Assembly (NCBI GenBank): GCA_963920665.1
Contig: OY987272.1
Span: 3,043,001-3,107,000, forward strand
Reading direction: 5' to 3'
Source: Straminergon stramineum
Taxonomy: Eukaryota; Streptophyta; Bryopsida; Hypnales; Calliergonaceae
Length of the DNA: 64,000 bases
The notes under the pieces were generated by a model, which was not told the origin of the DNA, did not search any database, and saw only the letters and a program-made list of their open reading frames with translations. The position numbers and the translations under genes were made by a program. Shown in pieces: positions 60,711 through 64,000 of the stretch (the first letter of the stretch is position 1; each line of letters starts with the position of its first letter).

Positions 60711-63700
60711 ATGGATGTCGGTCATTTGCGGAAGGCCCGCAGTGGCTCGGCTTTTCTTGCCTATGGGACTGGAGACGTGCGGATCAAGATTTTGGGGGAC
60801 CAGGATGAAGACGTGGACATTGACGATGGAGACACTGATACGGCTCCTTATATTGACGCATCTTTGGCAGGTGGTTCTCTTTTCTCACAGTTCCGAAAGG
60901 AATGTCGGTTTGAATGCTGCATCGTTCCGTCTCTCACGCTTTTGCAAGTGTCCTGATTTCAGGTGTTAGTGAAGGCGGAACTGGGGTTGGTACTGGAGCG
61001 AAGTCAATGGCTGGAAGTACACTTGCCCCTCGGGTAGGTGTAGCGAATGTGGTTTCGAGTACGTCGTCACATGGACGGAGAGAGCCACACACTGCAGGGT
61101 CACAAGCGTCAATTGGACGTCAAACTCTGCCACAGTTGACTGCAGACGAGGATGGCTCTTCGAAATATTCGGATGTGTCGGTTCCGAAGGTCTCTACGGA
61201 AGGAACTTCGAAGCGGGTGCATGCAGATGAATTTCGGATTCGGATTTCGGAATCCAGCGGTCGTGTTCGAAGGCTGTCAAGTGTGCAGGTCTGTGAATGT
61301 TTGGTGCATAAACCTGAAAATATGTGAGTGTGATTCAACTTCATACTAACGCTTAAGTTTCCAAACAAAATACAAAGTTCACTTGGGGAGCTGATAGACG
61401 ATTAAAGTGATTTTTCAGACTATATTTCTATTATTTGAAAATGTAGGGTATGATTTTCTCCTTTTTATTTGTACATGGTGTTTCTTTCGCTGAAATTTCC
61501 TTAATGATTTATTCAAGTTATATATTCGACTCCTATAGATGTTGAAGCACTTTCGGCCATTCGGGCAAATAGGGTTTAATCAATTCCAGGTTTGAGACTC
61601 AGGAGTGCAACATCCCTGTCTTGCGATATTGCAGACCCTCTCGAAAAGAAAAGCATTGGAAACGGGGCCTTCGACGTCGACACCTACTAAGCGTGCTAAG
61701 TTGCATAGTAATTCCTGCGACTCCAGTGACATCGTTCGAAAGAATACCAAGACTGAAGAGGGTCAGCCCAGGGAAACCGCTCTTCGCACGAGGAAAGAAG
61801 ACTTGCCATTGAAGAGGAAAGAGATTATCAAGGACGACGACGGAGAGGGGAGTGATAAGTGCCCCAGAGCCAGTGAAATGGTCAGAGAGAAACGCCCTCG
61901 GATGCTTGTCCTTGGGGATGAATCGGACGAGGACATGCTCGAACGAGATGAAGCACCAGCAAGTCCGAAATCTGATGGAGAGGGAAAGAAAATGTCAGGG
62001 GTCAAGGTTGCTGCAGAAATGTCCTTGAAGAACGATTCTCATGCTGTTGGTTTTGCAAAGACGGGACTAGCAGGTAGTGGGAAAAAAGTCGTGGGAAAAC
62101 AGCCACTACTACTTGCAGGTATGAGTCTACACTGCTTCACAGCTTTTATAGTTGTTTTTGGTGAAAGGTAGTGCCTGAGGAATTTCCAGTTCTTTGATGC
62201 TCAACTGAAGCTGTAAAGTTTACTGTTGGTTCTCTTTGTGATGTGTAAAGAAAATTAGTTGCTTCTTGGCATGGCTGTTTGTCAGAACGAAATTCTTGCT
62301 TTGCTGAAGTATTGCTCTGGGAATTCATTCGTTCCTAACCACATGTTGCAATCGACCTCCAAAGTTTTAGGCATGTACGTGCTTGCATCGAGTAACTTCG
62401 GTAGCAGGCTGAACTCGAGGTCTTATCGAGCTGTATTGGAAGCAGGCATTGTATGTAGTAGATGAATTAACGTCTGCTGCCTTCATACATAGGCCTCAGA
62501 AATGATCAATATTGTTTAATGCAAAGCATCGACCTTTGCAGGTGAGAATAATCTCGTACCCTTGCGAAGTGCCTTTCCCTTACACGCGAAGAAAAAGGTG
62601 CATCCTCCAGTTCCTGGCGACAGCAAATCAAATACCGGGTCTGGATTTGCAGCTCACATCACAGATGAAATCAGCCCTCGGAAATGGATCCCTTGTACAA
62701 AGTGCAAAAAGAAACGAATGTAAGTACTCTCCTCCCTTTTTGACATGAAGTACCTGTAGACATGATGTTAAGTGCTGCTCAACTGAAGGTCTACTATGAG
62801 GAGTTCTAGGAGTTGCAGGAGAGCTGCAAAGTCCCCTATCGCCACGAACATTTTTAATCAATCACTCATAGCATACACAATTTAGATGAGAATTAGAAGT
62901 TGGGGTATGGTCTCATCGGAGTTGGTTCACAATAATCTAGGTTTGATATTGAACTCAGATCGTTTGGTTCTATGTTGAGCACAAAATTGCTCCAAAACTT
63001 AATAGAGTTGGATGAGAGCTGCGGCACTTCAATGCTTGCGGTAAGAAAATGATTGAGAATTAGAGGACAAGCTTAGGCTCTTTTGGAAAGCGAAAACAAT
63101 TTCTTCCAAGATTTAATAGTGATTTGGTTGAGTTTTTTTATGGAAGATATTGAAGGTCGAAATATTACCTTTCTCCCATTTGTCTGAAGTTGAAGCTTGA
63201 ATGAGGTCTCATATCTTATACCTATTCTATTCTTGGACAGGGTCAATGCAGATGAAGATCTGAAGACTCCAACTTGTTGTTGTGAAAGGAACACTCGAAA
63301 CCCTAAATACTCGAGTCTCTCAGCGTCTCAGGTTTGTAATGCGTGTACTATTTTTAGCTGGTGGGCTAACTATCTCAATACTTTCATCGTTCTTGTACCC
63401 TCCAAGTGCGAACTTCTGAATTTTTCCAACTTCTTTGGGCGGTTTAGTCGCAGTCTCTAAGGTGTGAGTTATGTTGCTCGCAGGAACTTAACGATCATTG
63501 CGAAGGAGAAGAGATCCATGATAGCAAACTGAAATTACGATCAGAAATGGACGCTGGAAAAGAGGGGCAAGAGATATTGGATCAGAAGAGTCAGCTTGCC
63601 AAGGAAAAGATCCAACGGAATATGGTTTGGGTGAAGGTACCTGTTGTCAAGCGACTGATGCTACATTATTTTGCTTGTTTGTGTATAGCATTTGGTCGCC

Positions 63701-64000
63701 ATGAAACCTCCATTGCTTATGGAAAATTCACGAAGGAATTTGGGATCGCTTCTCCATTTCTCAAGAAAGGTGTTTCGATTTTCTCGTGCTGTAAGTTTTG
63801 TTGACCATTACGTATGTGAAACGAGTACTGGTCTAATAGTCTTTGCTGAACCAGTTGCAGGTAGGTGGGAAGGACTTTTGGTGGCCTGGGTTGATAGTGA
63901 CAGTAGTTCCTCCAGCAATACAGAAGAAAATTGACGAGTCAGTGGATACACCTAAAGCTGTGCGGCTTTTTCACCCTCGAAAAGATGTGGAGGAATACCA
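60711..64000 (+). CDS. CW-like zinc finger and PWWP-domain nuclear protein (5' part)
   Basis: Seven exons fit with consistent phases: 60711-60870, 60963-61288, 61635-62118, 62542-62719, 63241-63331, 63484-63636, and 63861 to beyond the window. They give ~510 residues so far. The N-terminal ~330 residues are low-complexity, Ser/Thr/Lys/Glu-rich with basic nuclear-localisation-like runs (KRKALE, TPTKRAKL, LPLKRKE, REKRPR). KWIPCTKCKKKRMV followed by TCCCERNTRNPKYSSLSASQEL resembles a CW-type zinc finger (WxxCxxC...CxxN), which binds methylated histone H3K4 in other proteins. MVWVK|VGGKDFWWPGLIV across the last intron is the core of a PWWP domain, a chromatin and methyl-lysine reader. The order CW then PWWP recalls animal ZCWPW1, but I cannot name a plant orthologue. 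The C-terminus is missing. Confidence 0.8.

Noticed and set aside
1..64000. CRISPR arrays, rRNA or tRNA genes, bacterial operons.
   Set aside because: None was seen. Tandem repeats here lack regular spacers, and no cloverleaf-like tRNA box pair was recognised; a tRNAscan-type search could not be run.

Overview
The window is nuclear DNA of a land plant. The genes have many introns with GT/AG junctions. The first gene encodes the plant-type fused L-fucokinase/GDP-L-fucose pyrophosphorylase, and the last encodes a chromatin protein. The two genes lie about 54 kb apart in AT-rich, repeat-filled DNA. Introns of roughly 100-800 bp and the style of the transposons would suit a seed-free plant such as a bryophyte, but the species cannot be fixed from the sequence alone.

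Layout. 930-6475 (+): an apparently intact eight-exon FKGP gene for fucose salvage. 6476-11597: intergenic, with tandem repeats and a miRNA-like hairpin. 11608-27971: one 16.4-kb transposon of Mutator (MULE) type, with matching terminal inverted repeats flush against a perfect 10-bp target duplication. 27982-58860: a 31-kb gene-free tract with several CACTA-type elements (three or four with matching 3-bp duplications), a Stowaway-like element, other TIR elements, two inverted LTR-like copies with TATA boxes, a stray MULE end, a ~640-850-bp dispersed direct repeat and a ~100-bp minisatellite. 60711-64000 (+): the 5' part of a nuclear protein gene with a CW-like zinc finger and a PWWP domain, running off the window.

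The main discovery candidate is the 16.4-kb element. It carries two long, divergently transcribed genes. On the minus strand is a MULE/SWIM-type transposase, now broken by stops and a frameshift. On the plus strand is a multi-exon gene whose product joins a ParB-like DGNHR motif to a C-terminal methyltransferase core. That core has the motif order (IV-like before I) of beta-class DNA amino-methyltransferases, an arrangement typical of phage and bacterial ParB-methylase proteins. Between the two genes lie about 6.8 kb of non-coding DNA with more than 20 copies of a CCAACTTGG-like palindromic motif, a second GGCAYCGAGG-like motif series, and perhaps a third small gene. By analogy with plant MULEs that encode their own anti-silencing factors, this may be a transposon with its own DNA-modification or anti-silencing module. 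That functional reading is inference. In this copy the transposase and the 5' half of the methylase gene are disabled by stops that mostly look like C-to-T decay, whereas the methyltransferase half (about 2 kb of coding sequence in six exons) is fully open.
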